A DNA stretch of 9,576 nt, taken from positions 1-9,576 of the forward strand of contig JAGVWR010000038.1 in NCBI GenBank assembly GCA_018304205.1, written 5' to 3'. The DNA is from Candidatus Pacearchaeota archaeon (GTDB lineage: Archaea; Nanobdellota; Nanobdellia; Pacearchaeales; GW2011-AR1). The position numbers and the translations under genes were made by a program. Under the pieces are notes generated by a model. That model made no database searches. It had not been told where the DNA came from and saw nothing but the letters and a program-made list of their open reading frames with translations. Positions 1-6,315 of the stretch are shown in pieces; within the stretch, counting starts at the first letter, position 1; each line of letters opens with the position of its first letter.

Positions 1-2
1 TT

Positions 3-119
3 TCTGCTGGAGAAGGACTTAGAGGACCTATTCCAATTAGCCCTGAATTACACAGGGATTTAACTTTGCTTTTTGAAGAAGCCAGGGATTCTGAAATAGT
101 ACCACAAACTCCTGTTTGA
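3..119 (+). CDS. 3' end of an unidentified gene (partial, runs off the left edge)
   Basis: Frame 3 is open from the window edge to a TGA at 117-119 and encodes 38 residues beginning SAGEGLRGPIPIS and ending EIVPQTPV. The other two plus frames stop early (61-63 in frame 1, 20-22 in frame 2). The composition is that of a soluble, mildly acidic C-terminal tail containing a short amphipathic stretch (ELHRDLTLLFEEARD). It converges on the PIN-like gene with only 23 bases between the two stops, which fits compact gene packing. I do not recognise the family. The call rests only on open frame, residue composition and spacing, and a chance open frame of 38 codons is possible. Confidence 0.45.
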   Translation, partial: SAGEGLRGPIPISPELHRDLTLLFEEARDSEIVPQTPV

Positions 120-142
120 TAAAATTTAAAGATTATTGGGAT

Positions 143-1024
143 TTAAGCTGGGAGAGTTTGTGGAGATTGCTGTCGAGTATTAGCTTTTTCAGATAGATAT
201 TGTGAAAGAGGAATACCTAAAAATCTTTCTGTCCCTGGCACTGCAATCATCGATTCCCATTTTCTTCTTGTTACAACATTTATTCCATGCTCTGGAAGTT
301 CAATATCGTCAAACTGGTATCTTCTTGCTACATGTGATGGATCAAAATAGAATTCTCTTGCAATCAAGAACATATCTGCATCTGTTGTGAGAAAATTTAC
401 CGGCCCTAAATATGATAACGCATATGCTTTTGCTAGCATTTTGGAGTCATTATCTAGATGTTCTTCCATTCCCAGAGAAATCTTTGATAGACCTCTTTGG
501 TATGATCTTACTGTTGGGGAATTGGCTATTGCTTTAAAGGCACCTTCTATTCTAGAAAGGTATGGTTTAATATCGTTTGGAATATGTTTAGAAGCTAAAT
601 TATGATTCATTATTTCAAATAATTGTCCTTTCCTTCTTGAAATACGTTGATGTAATAGTTGATTCATTAACTGATATTCTCTAACTTTTGTATGGTTTAT
701 GCCATTTTCTCTCGTAAAGTAAGATGGTTCTACCTTTCTTTTTGCAAGAGCTTTTCTTCTTTTGCGAAGATTATTTCTTAAAATTGAAAAATATCTTTCT
801 GTTTCCATTTTACATTCTTCGACAAAGACTACATCTGGCTTAGAGATCAGGGGAAATAATTGATTATAAAACATTTCCCCAAATTCGATATCATTTGTCT
901 GCTCATTTGGGGTGGAATTAAAAAAACAACCAAATAAATCCGAGAATAAATATCTACAGTCTATTACCTTCATTCCTGGGAGTTCTAGACCTTGCTTTAT
1001 TAGTTCTATTAATGGGAGTGTCAT
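143..1024 (-). CDS. PIN-like domain protein (probable metal-dependent ribonuclease) with a basic helical insertion
   Basis: 293 aa. The ends look like a split PIN fold. A hydrophobic strand leads to an acidic residue near the N-terminus (KVIDCRYLF, D22). The C-terminal part carries DNDSKMLAKAYAL (191-203) and then FLTTDADMFLIAREF (211-225), where D215 and D217 sit as the last acidic residues do in PIN nucleases. A glutamate pair at 69-70 (VVFVEE) could supply the middle acid. PIN domains coordinate Mg2+/Mn2+ through three or four acidic residues and cut RNA. Residues of about 75-185 form a long, basic, helical insertion (for example RNNLRKRRKALAKRK) that could bind nucleic acid. No partner antitoxin is adjacent, so a toxin-antitoxin role is not supported; RNA processing is as likely. 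The start is fixed by a TATA box about 26 bases upstream. The PIN assignment is by motif eye only and the family within the superfamily is not identified. Confidence 0.6.
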   Translation of the reverse strand: MTLPLIELIKQGLELPGMKVIDCRYLFSDLFGCFFNSTPNEQTNDIEFGEMFYNQLFPLISKPDVVFVEECKMETERYFSILRNNLRKRRKALAKRKVEPSYFTRENGINHTKVREYQLMNQLLHQRISRRKGQLFEIMNHNLASKHIPNDIKPYLSRIEGAFKAIANSPTVRSYQRGLSKISLGMEEHLDNDSKMLAKAYALSYLGPVNFLTTDADMFLIAREFYFDPSHVARRYQFDDIELPEHGINVVTRRKWESMIAVPGTERFLGIPLSQYLSEKANTRQQSPQTLPA

Positions 1025-1044
1025 AATTTGATGTGAAAATTTAG

Positions 1045-1054
1045 ATATTTAAAT
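1045..1054 (-). promoter_or_regulatory. TATA box for the PIN-like gene (leaderless)
   Basis: On the minus strand this reads ATTTAAATAT, centred about 26 bases upstream of the ATG at 1024-1022. No Shine-Dalgarno sequence lies between it and the start. The box overlaps the stop codon and last codons of the upstream LOG-like gene, so the PIN gene probably has its own promoter although it follows a gene on the same strand. Confidence 0.55.
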
Positions 1055-1585
1055 GTTGAGAAAGGGCTTTAGGTATTCCATTGCCCTTCCTGGAGTTTGA
1101 AAGACCTTGTACATTCCATTTGGTGGCGAGGCAAATTCATGACTAACTATTTTTTTAAAATGGGCAATTAATTCATCATAATAATGGTTTGTATTAATTA
1201 GACACAGGGGTTTTTGATGTTCGTTTAGAGTTCTAGTGTCAAGCGTATCTCCGAGTTCTCCAAATGTGCCCCACCCTCCTGATAATGTGATAAGGGCCTG
1301 AGATTTTTCACGAATAATTGTTTTTCTTTCTGATAAATTACTCGCAGGAATTATTTCGGTTGCTAAAACTGGAAGATGATCTAAACTTTTCAGAGTTATA
1401 CCTATTACTTTTCCCCCGTTGGCCATTGCTGATTTAGCAACAATTCCCATTAAACCGAGTTCGTATCCCCCATAAACTAATGTATGCCCTGCTTGGCTGA
1501 TTAATGTTCCAGTTTGATGAGCCACCTTAGAATAAACTTTGTCTATTCCTTCTCTTGAAGCGCAATATACTCCTATATTTCCCAT
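1049..1585 (-). CDS. LOG family protein (Rossmann-type nucleotide phosphoribohydrolase / 'lysine decarboxylase-like')
   Basis: 178 aa, the usual size for a short LOG protein. The nucleotide-binding loop is seen as YGGYELGLMG at 38-47. The family's catalytic Arg region is ERK at 86-88. The hallmark PGGxGTxxE motif appears as SGGWGTFGE at 102-110 with the glutamate E110 retained. In characterised members these residues release free base from nucleoside 5'-monophosphates; 'lysine decarboxylase' is a historical misannotation. The leading Pro of the motif is Ser here and the third Gly of the first loop is Tyr, so substrate preference could differ. The archaeal substrate is not known from sequence. 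The protein should be cytosolic: there is no signal peptide or membrane segment. The start at 1585 is supported by a well-placed TATA box. Family assignment is firm, precise activity is not. Confidence 0.85.
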   Translation of the reverse strand: MGNIGVYCASREGIDKVYSKVAHQTGTLISQAGHTLVYGGYELGLMGIVAKSAMANGGKVIGITLKSLDHLPVLATEIIPASNLSERKTIIREKSQALITLSGGWGTFGELGDTLDTRTLNEHQKPLCLINTNHYYDELIAHFKKIVSHEFASPPNGMYKVFQTPGRAMEYLKPFLNI

Positions 1586-1607
1586 AACATTTTTGTCTTA
1601 AGTGGGG

Positions 1608-1615
1608 TATTTATA
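1608..1615 (-). promoter_or_regulatory. TATA box for the LOG-like gene (leaderless)
   Basis: The minus-strand sequence is TATAAATA, a near-consensus archaeal TATA element, centred 26-27 bases upstream of the ATG at 1585. There is no Shine-Dalgarno sequence between box and start, so transcription would begin at or next to the start codon. Confidence 0.65.
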
Positions 1616-1683
1616 CTTAATTGTGCCGCGAAAGTTGTTTAGTGTATTTTTATTACTTAAAATTGATGAATGACAAAAGATAG

Positions 1684-1691
1684 TATTAAAA
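1684..1691 (+). promoter_or_regulatory. Probable TATA box for the 727-aa surface protein
   Basis: TATTAAAA is centred about 29-30 bases upstream of the ATG at 1717, with purine-rich sequence (ACAAAAGATAG) before it that could serve as a BRE. A second, better-looking TATAAACT at 1702-1709 is only about 11 bases from the start and is too close to drive a transcript that includes the ATG. The rest of the 131-base divergent gap (1586-1716) shows nothing else I can support. Confidence 0.4.
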
Positions 1692-1716
1692 GTTCGCTTA
1701 GTATAAACTTTTTATC

Positions 1717-3900
1717 ATGAAAAAGGGCATTTTTTTGTTGTTTGTAACTGTGTTTTTAATTAGCTCTGTCCTTGCTTTTGATTTGGATATAAATTCTGAT
1801 GATTTTAATGTGAATGAAGGTGAAGAAATATTTTTACTTACCATCCTTAATATAAGTGCGGGAGAAGTATTGCCAGTTAATTATTTTGAACTAGTTATTG
1901 GAAATGAAATCTTATGCAGATTTGATACTGATTCTAGTGCTTTTTTTGGATGTACTGATTTGAATATAAGTGCTTTGAAAAATGGGAATTTTACTAATGG
2001 AAACTTAAGCGGGCAATTTAACAGTACGAATTATAGTTTTGGCTTCGGAAATGGATTTGGAAATGACTTGGGAAATGAGAGTTTTATTTATAATATTTCT
2101 CTGAATAGTTCAGTTCTTGGAGAGGGAATTTTCACAACTAGATTTAGGGCTAGAATAGATAATATTAATTTTGACTATCATGGAAGTAACTTGAGTGTTA
2201 TCAATAGTGTTTATGTGACTGATCTACTTTCTAGCGACTTATGTCTTGTTGAAGGAGAAAATGAAAACGTTTTTGCAGAAATAAACGGAAGTATAAAGGA
2301 AGTTTTTGTTTCTGTTGGGAGGAATGGGAATTTTAGTAATATAAGTTTAGGAGAGAGTGGGGAGGGCGTTTATACTAGTGGAATTAATAATGTTAGCAAT
2401 GGAATACTCGAGTGGCAATTTTTTGTTAAAAGTATCGCTAATGAGTATACCTTTGGAAATTTAAATTCAATTGTAGTAAATAATAAAACTGCTTTAGAAG
2501 TTATTCCCCCTAATCCGGATGGATTAAATGGATGGTACTTAATTGAGCCGTTGTTTGTGTTGAAATCTGAATCTGGCGTTAATATAAGTTATAGATGGAA
2601 CGGAGAATATCATAACTATACTTCTTCATTTGGACTTGAAGGAGCTCCAAATAATGGAAACTTAACTGGAGGAATTCATACCTTAACATATTGGAGCGAT
2701 TTATGCAATGAAGTTAATCAAAATAAAACGTTTAAGTTTGATTTTACTAATCCCTTTATAACAGATATAAAGCCTGAAAACGAAAGTGTTGTTTTCAATA
2801 ATCCAAAACCAAGGATAGAAGCATTACTAGATGAAATCTATCAAAGCAATTCTGGTATAAATAATGCAAGCATCTTAATGTCAGTAAATAATGTGCTATT
2901 AAACTCTTCGCAGTTAGTTATTATTAATCAGGGAATAGACAGATTAATTAGATATGATCCTTCGAGTAACTTACCAGACGGGCAGAATAACGTGAGTGTC
3001 TATGTTAAGGATAATTCTGGAAGAGAATCAAGTTTGAACTGGAGTTTCTACATTAATAATAGCGTCGGGGCACTTAATTTAAGTGTGTTTACCCCTCAAA
3101 ACGGAATATTAAATACAAGAAAAGTATTATTCAATTTGACTACTAATGACTATGCCGAGAAAATATTTTATATAAATCATGATGATTTAAAGCCTAAAGA
3201 AAAAATATTGTGTAAAAATTGCAATAGTTATGGAAACCTTGTAAAAAGAAGTCAGACATTAAATGAAGGGAATAATAACTTAACTTTAATTGCAATAAAC
3301 GGATTTGGAATTGAAGTAAGACAGAACATAAGTTTGTACGTAGATTCTAAAAAGCCAAAGATAATTGGTACAGAGCCAAGAAAAGGCAAAGTTGTGAACG
3401 GATCTTTGTTTAGCGTTAAATATACTGAAAGTGACTTGCAATCAATTACATTGCACTTTAATCCTAATATAAGTTTAATCGGTTGCCCATCTGGAGAGAG
3501 TGAGGTGTGCAAGACAAGTCTTAACTTATCTGCCTTTGACGGAACACAAATAACTTATTATTTTGTATTAAAAGATAAAATAAACTCTATGTCGTCAAAG
3601 AATGTGAGCGTGTTTGTTGATACAACTTATCCTGTTATTAACTTAACTAAACCAGTTGATGTGAATCAGACTAAGAAAGTCGAATTTAATATAACCATAA
3701 GTGAAAGGGTTGATTTAGAATATTATGACCTAAATGATTCAGGAGCAAGATGGAAGAGATTATGCAACGATTGTAATGAATATGGAACTGCTAAGAATAA
3801 AACTGTTAATTTCAAAAATGGAGAACATAATTTAATTATTAGGGCGAGAGATGAAGCTGGAAACGCGGACGTGAAAGAAATAATGTTTAATGTTAATTAG
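1717..3900 (+). CDS. Secreted, heavily sequon-bearing Ig-like repeat protein (S-layer/adhesin-like)
   Basis: 727 aa. Residues 1-20 (MKKGIFLLFVTVFLISSVLA) are a Sec signal peptide with an ALA-type cleavage site. The mature chain is beta-rich and Asn/Ser-rich, with close to 40 N-x-S/T sequons. Ig-like segments can be guessed from recurrent strand patterns and linkers: about 345-450, 454-545, 546-640 and 640-727. The second and fourth share an LCxxCxxYG motif (C499/C502 and C683/C686), followed by the same pattern of an Asn-rich turn and a closing strand. A Cys pair at 590/598 lies in the segment between them. No C-terminal membrane helix, sortase-type signal or anchor is visible; the protein stops right after the last Ig-like strand. 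It may therefore be held by another surface protein or released. The likely role is surface coat, adhesion or host contact, inferred from architecture. It is divergent from the LOG-like gene and convergent with the minus-strand operon. Confidence 0.75.
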   Translation: MKKGIFLLFVTVFLISSVLAFDLDINSDDFNVNEGEEIFLLTILNISAGEVLPVNYFELVIGNEILCRFDTDSSAFFGCTDLNISALKNGNFTNGNLSGQFNSTNYSFGFGNGFGNDLGNESFIYNISLNSSVLGEGIFTTRFRARIDNINFDYHGSNLSVINSVYVTDLLSSDLCLVEGENENVFAEINGSIKEVFVSVGRNGNFSNISLGESGEGVYTSGINNVSNGILEWQFFVKSIANEYTFGNLNSIVVNNKTALEVIPPNPDGLNGWYLIEPLFVLKSESGVNISYRWNGEYHNYTSSFGLEGAPNNGNLTGGIHTLTYWSDLCNEVNQNKTFKFDFTNPFITDIKPENESVVFNNPKPRIEALLDEIYQSNSGINNASILMSVNNVLLNSSQLVIINQGIDRLIRYDPSSNLPDGQNNVSVYVKDNSGRESSLNWSFYINNSVGALNLSVFTPQNGILNTRKVLFNLTTNDYAEKIFYINHDDLKPKEKILCKNCNSYGNLVKRSQTLNEGNNNLTLIAINGFGIEVRQNISLYVDSKKPKIIGTEPRKGKVVNGSLFSVKYTESDLQSITLHFNPNISLIGCPSGESEVCKTSLNLSAFDGTQITYYFVLKDKINSMSSKNVSVFVDTTYPVINLTKPVDVNQTKKVEFNITISERVDLEYYDLNDSGARWKRLCNDCNEYGTAKNKTVNFKNGEHNLIIRARDEAGNADVKEIMFNVN

Positions 3901-3902
3901 CC

Positions 3903-4055
3903 TTATTTGTTAGTTAAATAGTTTTTTCTTGAGAATATTGAAACTAAAAGATCATTAATATTGTCATAATCTTGGGTTTTGGATTTTCCTGTTAGGGCTG
4001 AACGTCTTATTATATTTTCAATTGATGACTTGGAGCTTGCTCTTGAACCAATGTA
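3903..4055 (-). other. 50-codon open frame without a start, overlapping the 37-aa ORF in the -1 frame
   Basis: From a TAA at 4058-4056, the minus frame stays open for 50 codons to a TAA at 3905-3903. The translation runs from YIGSRASSKSSIENIIRRSA to SIFSRKNYLTNK and contains no ATG, GTG or TTG. A run this long is uncommon by chance in such AT-rich DNA, and the composition looks protein-like. It overlaps the 3' end of the 37-aa ORF in the -1 frame. A -1 shift on AAAA near 4018-4015 would join the two into a protein of about 70-80 aa. It may instead be non-coding sequence between convergent genes. Confidence 0.3.
3922..3927 (+). terminator. T-run, candidate archaeal terminator after the surface protein gene
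   Basis: Six consecutive T residues follow the TAG at 3898-3900 by about 21 bases. Oligo-T alone can terminate archaeal RNA polymerase. No stable hairpin precedes it. The evidence is only position and composition. Confidence 0.35.
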
Positions 4056-4123
4056 TTAGTGGCTGATACTTTTTCTTTTGCTTCTCTAACAATTGCCTCT
4101 AAATTTACTTCTTGACCGGGCAT
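4010..4123 (-). CDS. Small hypothetical protein, last gene of the surface operon
   Basis: This 37-codon ORF starts one base after the stop of the 729-aa surface protein gene and ends in tandem TAA TAA. It begins MPGQEVNLEAIVREAKEKVS and ends HQLKI. The first half (about residues 6-28) looks like a charged amphipathic helix with Glu, Arg and Lys at helical spacing. It has no membrane segment, signal peptide or cysteine, and should be cytosolic. The one-base gap and same strand argue for co-transcription and possible translational coupling; only a weak GCGG precedes the ATG. I do not recognise a family. It is either a true microprotein or the front of a longer small protein interrupted by a frameshift. 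Confidence 0.45.
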   Translation of the reverse strand: MPGQEVNLEAIVREAKEKVSATNTLVQEQAPSHQLKI

Positions 4124-4124
4124 T

Positions 4125-6314
4125 TTAATTCCGCTTTACTGCGGCTAGAATTATTATTAATAAAATTAAAAGCAGACAAAGGAAAAATAAAATGAAAAGC
4201 CAGAACTTCCAGTTTATATTGATTTGGCTGTTTCTCTTAGGATTTTGCAAGGTTATATTTTGAGATTCAAAGTCATAATATGTAGAAGTTGCATTTCTAG
4301 CATTTGGATCGTAGTCTGTCGGGAATAATAATTTCTTTCCCTTATTTGATGATCCTCCGTTACCGCCGCCATTGTTTCCTCCCCCGTTTCCTCCTGGGCT
4401 GACATGTTTATCAGTTGTTGCTGTGTTAGACACAGCAGTGTTATTAATATTTCCATTAATATCTATTGTATTTAATGTAATTGTATGCGTTGAGTCTGGC
4501 AAGAGGTTTGTTGCTGTATACATATTTGAAGTTGTATTTAACACATTTATACCATCTAAGTAAACAATAACCTTGCTGAAATCAGGATCCTGAGGATTTA
4601 TCCAAGACCATTTCAAGAAGGTTTCTGATTTTCCTGTTAAAGTTAAATTTGTAACTGATGCAGGAGGAGTTGTATCTGTAACATTGGTTTGATTTTGAAT
4701 CGATACTGAAAATACGACAAATTTTGACAGCAAATTTTGGGAATTTGAGGCAAAAGCTGTTAAAATATTACTTCCATTAGAAAATGATACTAAAACCGGA
4801 GCATTGTAAGTCACGTTTGCTCCTCCATTGATTGAGTATTTAACAAGAGTTGCATTTACTGTTGATAAATTAACTAAAATTAAATTTGTTGAATAAGTTT
4901 TATTCTCTGGGCTTATAATTATTAGAGATAGGGTTTGATTTGTTTGTGTTGGCGGCAAACATGCTCCTACTGAACATCCATTATTGCATGTTTGAACTAA
5001 AACATTTTGAGATGAAGAAGAGCATTGAGCATTTGATGTGCTTGGATTGTTACAAATTGGGCTTGTAACATTCTTATAAATATTTCCTGATTGACAGAAT
5101 GGCTGTGATTCAGAAACAGAGCCGCATTGTGAGTTTGATGTGCAGGCAAATGCTTGACATTGACCATTTGCGCAGAAGTCAGGGCAGGTTTGTACTGTTT
5201 GATTTACCTGGTTTGTTACGCATTGAGCATTTAATTGCCCAGGATTGTTACATTGGTATGATGCGAAAAGTTTCTTTACTATATTGGATGAACAAAACGG
5301 ATTACCTATGAAAGAATCAAGGCCACAATCTGCATTTGATGCACAAGCGATTGGAGTGTTTGTGCATGAACTCTGTGGAGTTCCCGGATTATTGCATTGG
5401 TCATAAGTTAACGGATTTCCATCTGAACATTGCGCATTTGTTGAACATGCTATTGGAAGGATTGGAGTTTTTTGACAATAGCTTTGTGGAGTTCCCGGAT
5501 TAACACAAATGTCTGATGTACTTGCATTGTTATCATTGCACTGTGCATTACTGCTACAGATAATTACTGGCAGCTGTGCAATTGTATACTGCTTTGTTTC
5601 TTCATCTGACTGAGATGCAAGACATTTCTGATCATTTGTTGATGATTGCAATTTAATATCATATATTCCTGGATTTGCAGGTATTGTAAATTCAACTTCT
5701 TTTTCTTCGGAAAATTCTAGGTTGATTGTTTTGGTTTCTGTCTTTGATGTTGCTCCGCTAACTTGTAATTCAACTTGAACGTTTACTGTGTATTGATCTT
5801 TTATTTGGTTTGGTACAAGATTTAATGGGCCTGCGTGAGATAATGGAGATTTTACATCTGCTTTAACTATTATTTCCGAAGAAGAATTTGTAACCTGCAC
5901 ATTGGATAATTCTGAGAAGCAAATTTCTTTTCTTGTTAGATAATCTGTTGCTGTTGGCGCATTTCCATTTCCATTATATGTAACTTTAACTTCATATGGA
6001 ATATAACCGTCTTTATACACAAAGATTCCATATCCTAAATCTTGTAAAGTTGTTGGATATTGTAATGTAATGCTTGAGGAAGATCCTGTGTTTAATGTTT
6101 GTCCGGAAAATAATGCTCCTGAGGTTGATGAACAATCGTTATTTGCACAAACGAATCCTATAATATTAACATTTGTTATTGGAGTGTTTGTTGTTGTTAA
6201 ATCGCCGTTGGAATTTATTGTTCCATATTTGATTAAATTAGGTTCATTAACTACTGCAGTTGCAAATCCTGCTAAAAATACCAATGTTAAAAGTATAAAT
6301 ATTATTTTTTTCAT
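4125..6314 (-). CDS. Type I membrane surface protein: Cys-rich repeats, Ig/fn3-like domains, Gly-rich stalk, C-terminal anchor
   Basis: 729 aa counted from MKKIIF at 6314; an upstream in-frame ATG at 6410 lies inside the preceding gene and would bury the signal peptide. AGGAG nine bases upstream supports 6314. Residues 1-20 are a Sec signal peptide (FLAGFATA). Residues 25-245 are beta-rich with a few cysteines. Residues 253-452 hold 24 cysteines in four units: two 4-Cys units (253-280, 290-317), then two 8-Cys units (324-386, 391-452). About 462-540 is Ig-like. About 548-635 resembles fibronectin III (DTTPPASVTNLTLTG...FLKWSW). A Gly/Asn stalk spans 639-659. A transmembrane helix at about 704-726 ends in KRN, giving an outside N-terminus. 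This is a cell-surface adhesin or receptor candidate. It sits one base after the lipobox protein gene and so is likely co-expressed with it. Domain calls are by pattern; ligand unknown. Confidence 0.8.
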   Translation of the reverse strand: MKKIIFILLTLVFLAGFATAVVNEPNLIKYGTINSNGDLTTTNTPITNVNIIGFVCANNDCSSTSGALFSGQTLNTGSSSSITLQYPTTLQDLGYGIFVYKDGYIPYEVKVTYNGNGNAPTATDYLTRKEICFSELSNVQVTNSSSEIIVKADVKSPLSHAGPLNLVPNQIKDQYTVNVQVELQVSGATSKTETKTINLEFSEEKEVEFTIPANPGIYDIKLQSSTNDQKCLASQSDEETKQYTIAQLPVIICSSNAQCNDNNASTSDICVNPGTPQSYCQKTPILPIACSTNAQCSDGNPLTYDQCNNPGTPQSSCTNTPIACASNADCGLDSFIGNPFCSSNIVKKLFASYQCNNPGQLNAQCVTNQVNQTVQTCPDFCANGQCQAFACTSNSQCGSVSESQPFCQSGNIYKNVTSPICNNPSTSNAQCSSSSQNVLVQTCNNGCSVGACLPPTQTNQTLSLIIISPENKTYSTNLILVNLSTVNATLVKYSINGGANVTYNAPVLVSFSNGSNILTAFASNSQNLLSKFVVFSVSIQNQTNVTDTTPPASVTNLTLTGKSETFLKWSWINPQDPDFSKVIVYLDGINVLNTTSNMYTATNLLPDSTHTITLNTIDINGNINNTAVSNTATTDKHVSPGGNGGGNNGGGNGGSSNKGKKLLFPTDYDPNARNATSTYYDFESQNITLQNPKRNSQININWKFWLFILFFLCLLLILLIIILAAVKRN
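5374..5502 (-). repeat. Tandem duplication inside the Cys-rich module (two 18-base identical repeats 111 bases apart)
   Basis: The 18-mer TGTGGAGTTCCCGGATTA (plus strand) occurs at 5374-5391 and again at 5485-5502, exactly 111 bases (37 codons) apart. It encodes the NPGTPQS segment of each 4-Cys unit. Nucleotide identity at in-register positions points to a fairly recent in-frame duplication or gene conversion. Confidence 0.75.
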
Positions 6315-6315
6315 C

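Noticed and set aside
143..1585. PIN-like and LOG-like genes as a toxin-antitoxin pair
   Set aside because: The LOG-like protein has enzyme motifs and no DNA-binding domain, the PIN-like gene appears to have its own promoter, and the PIN protein is far larger than usual toxins.
1702..1709. TATAAACT as the promoter of the 727-aa surface protein gene
   Set aside because: It is about 11 bases from the start codon, so transcription driven by it would begin inside the gene. TATTAAAA at 1684-1691 has better spacing.
5099..5311. 70-codon plus-strand open frame inside the Cys-rich region
   Set aside because: It is antisense to a strongly supported coding region with regular Cys spacing. It has no promoter, ribosome site or recognisable protein features; a shadow frame.
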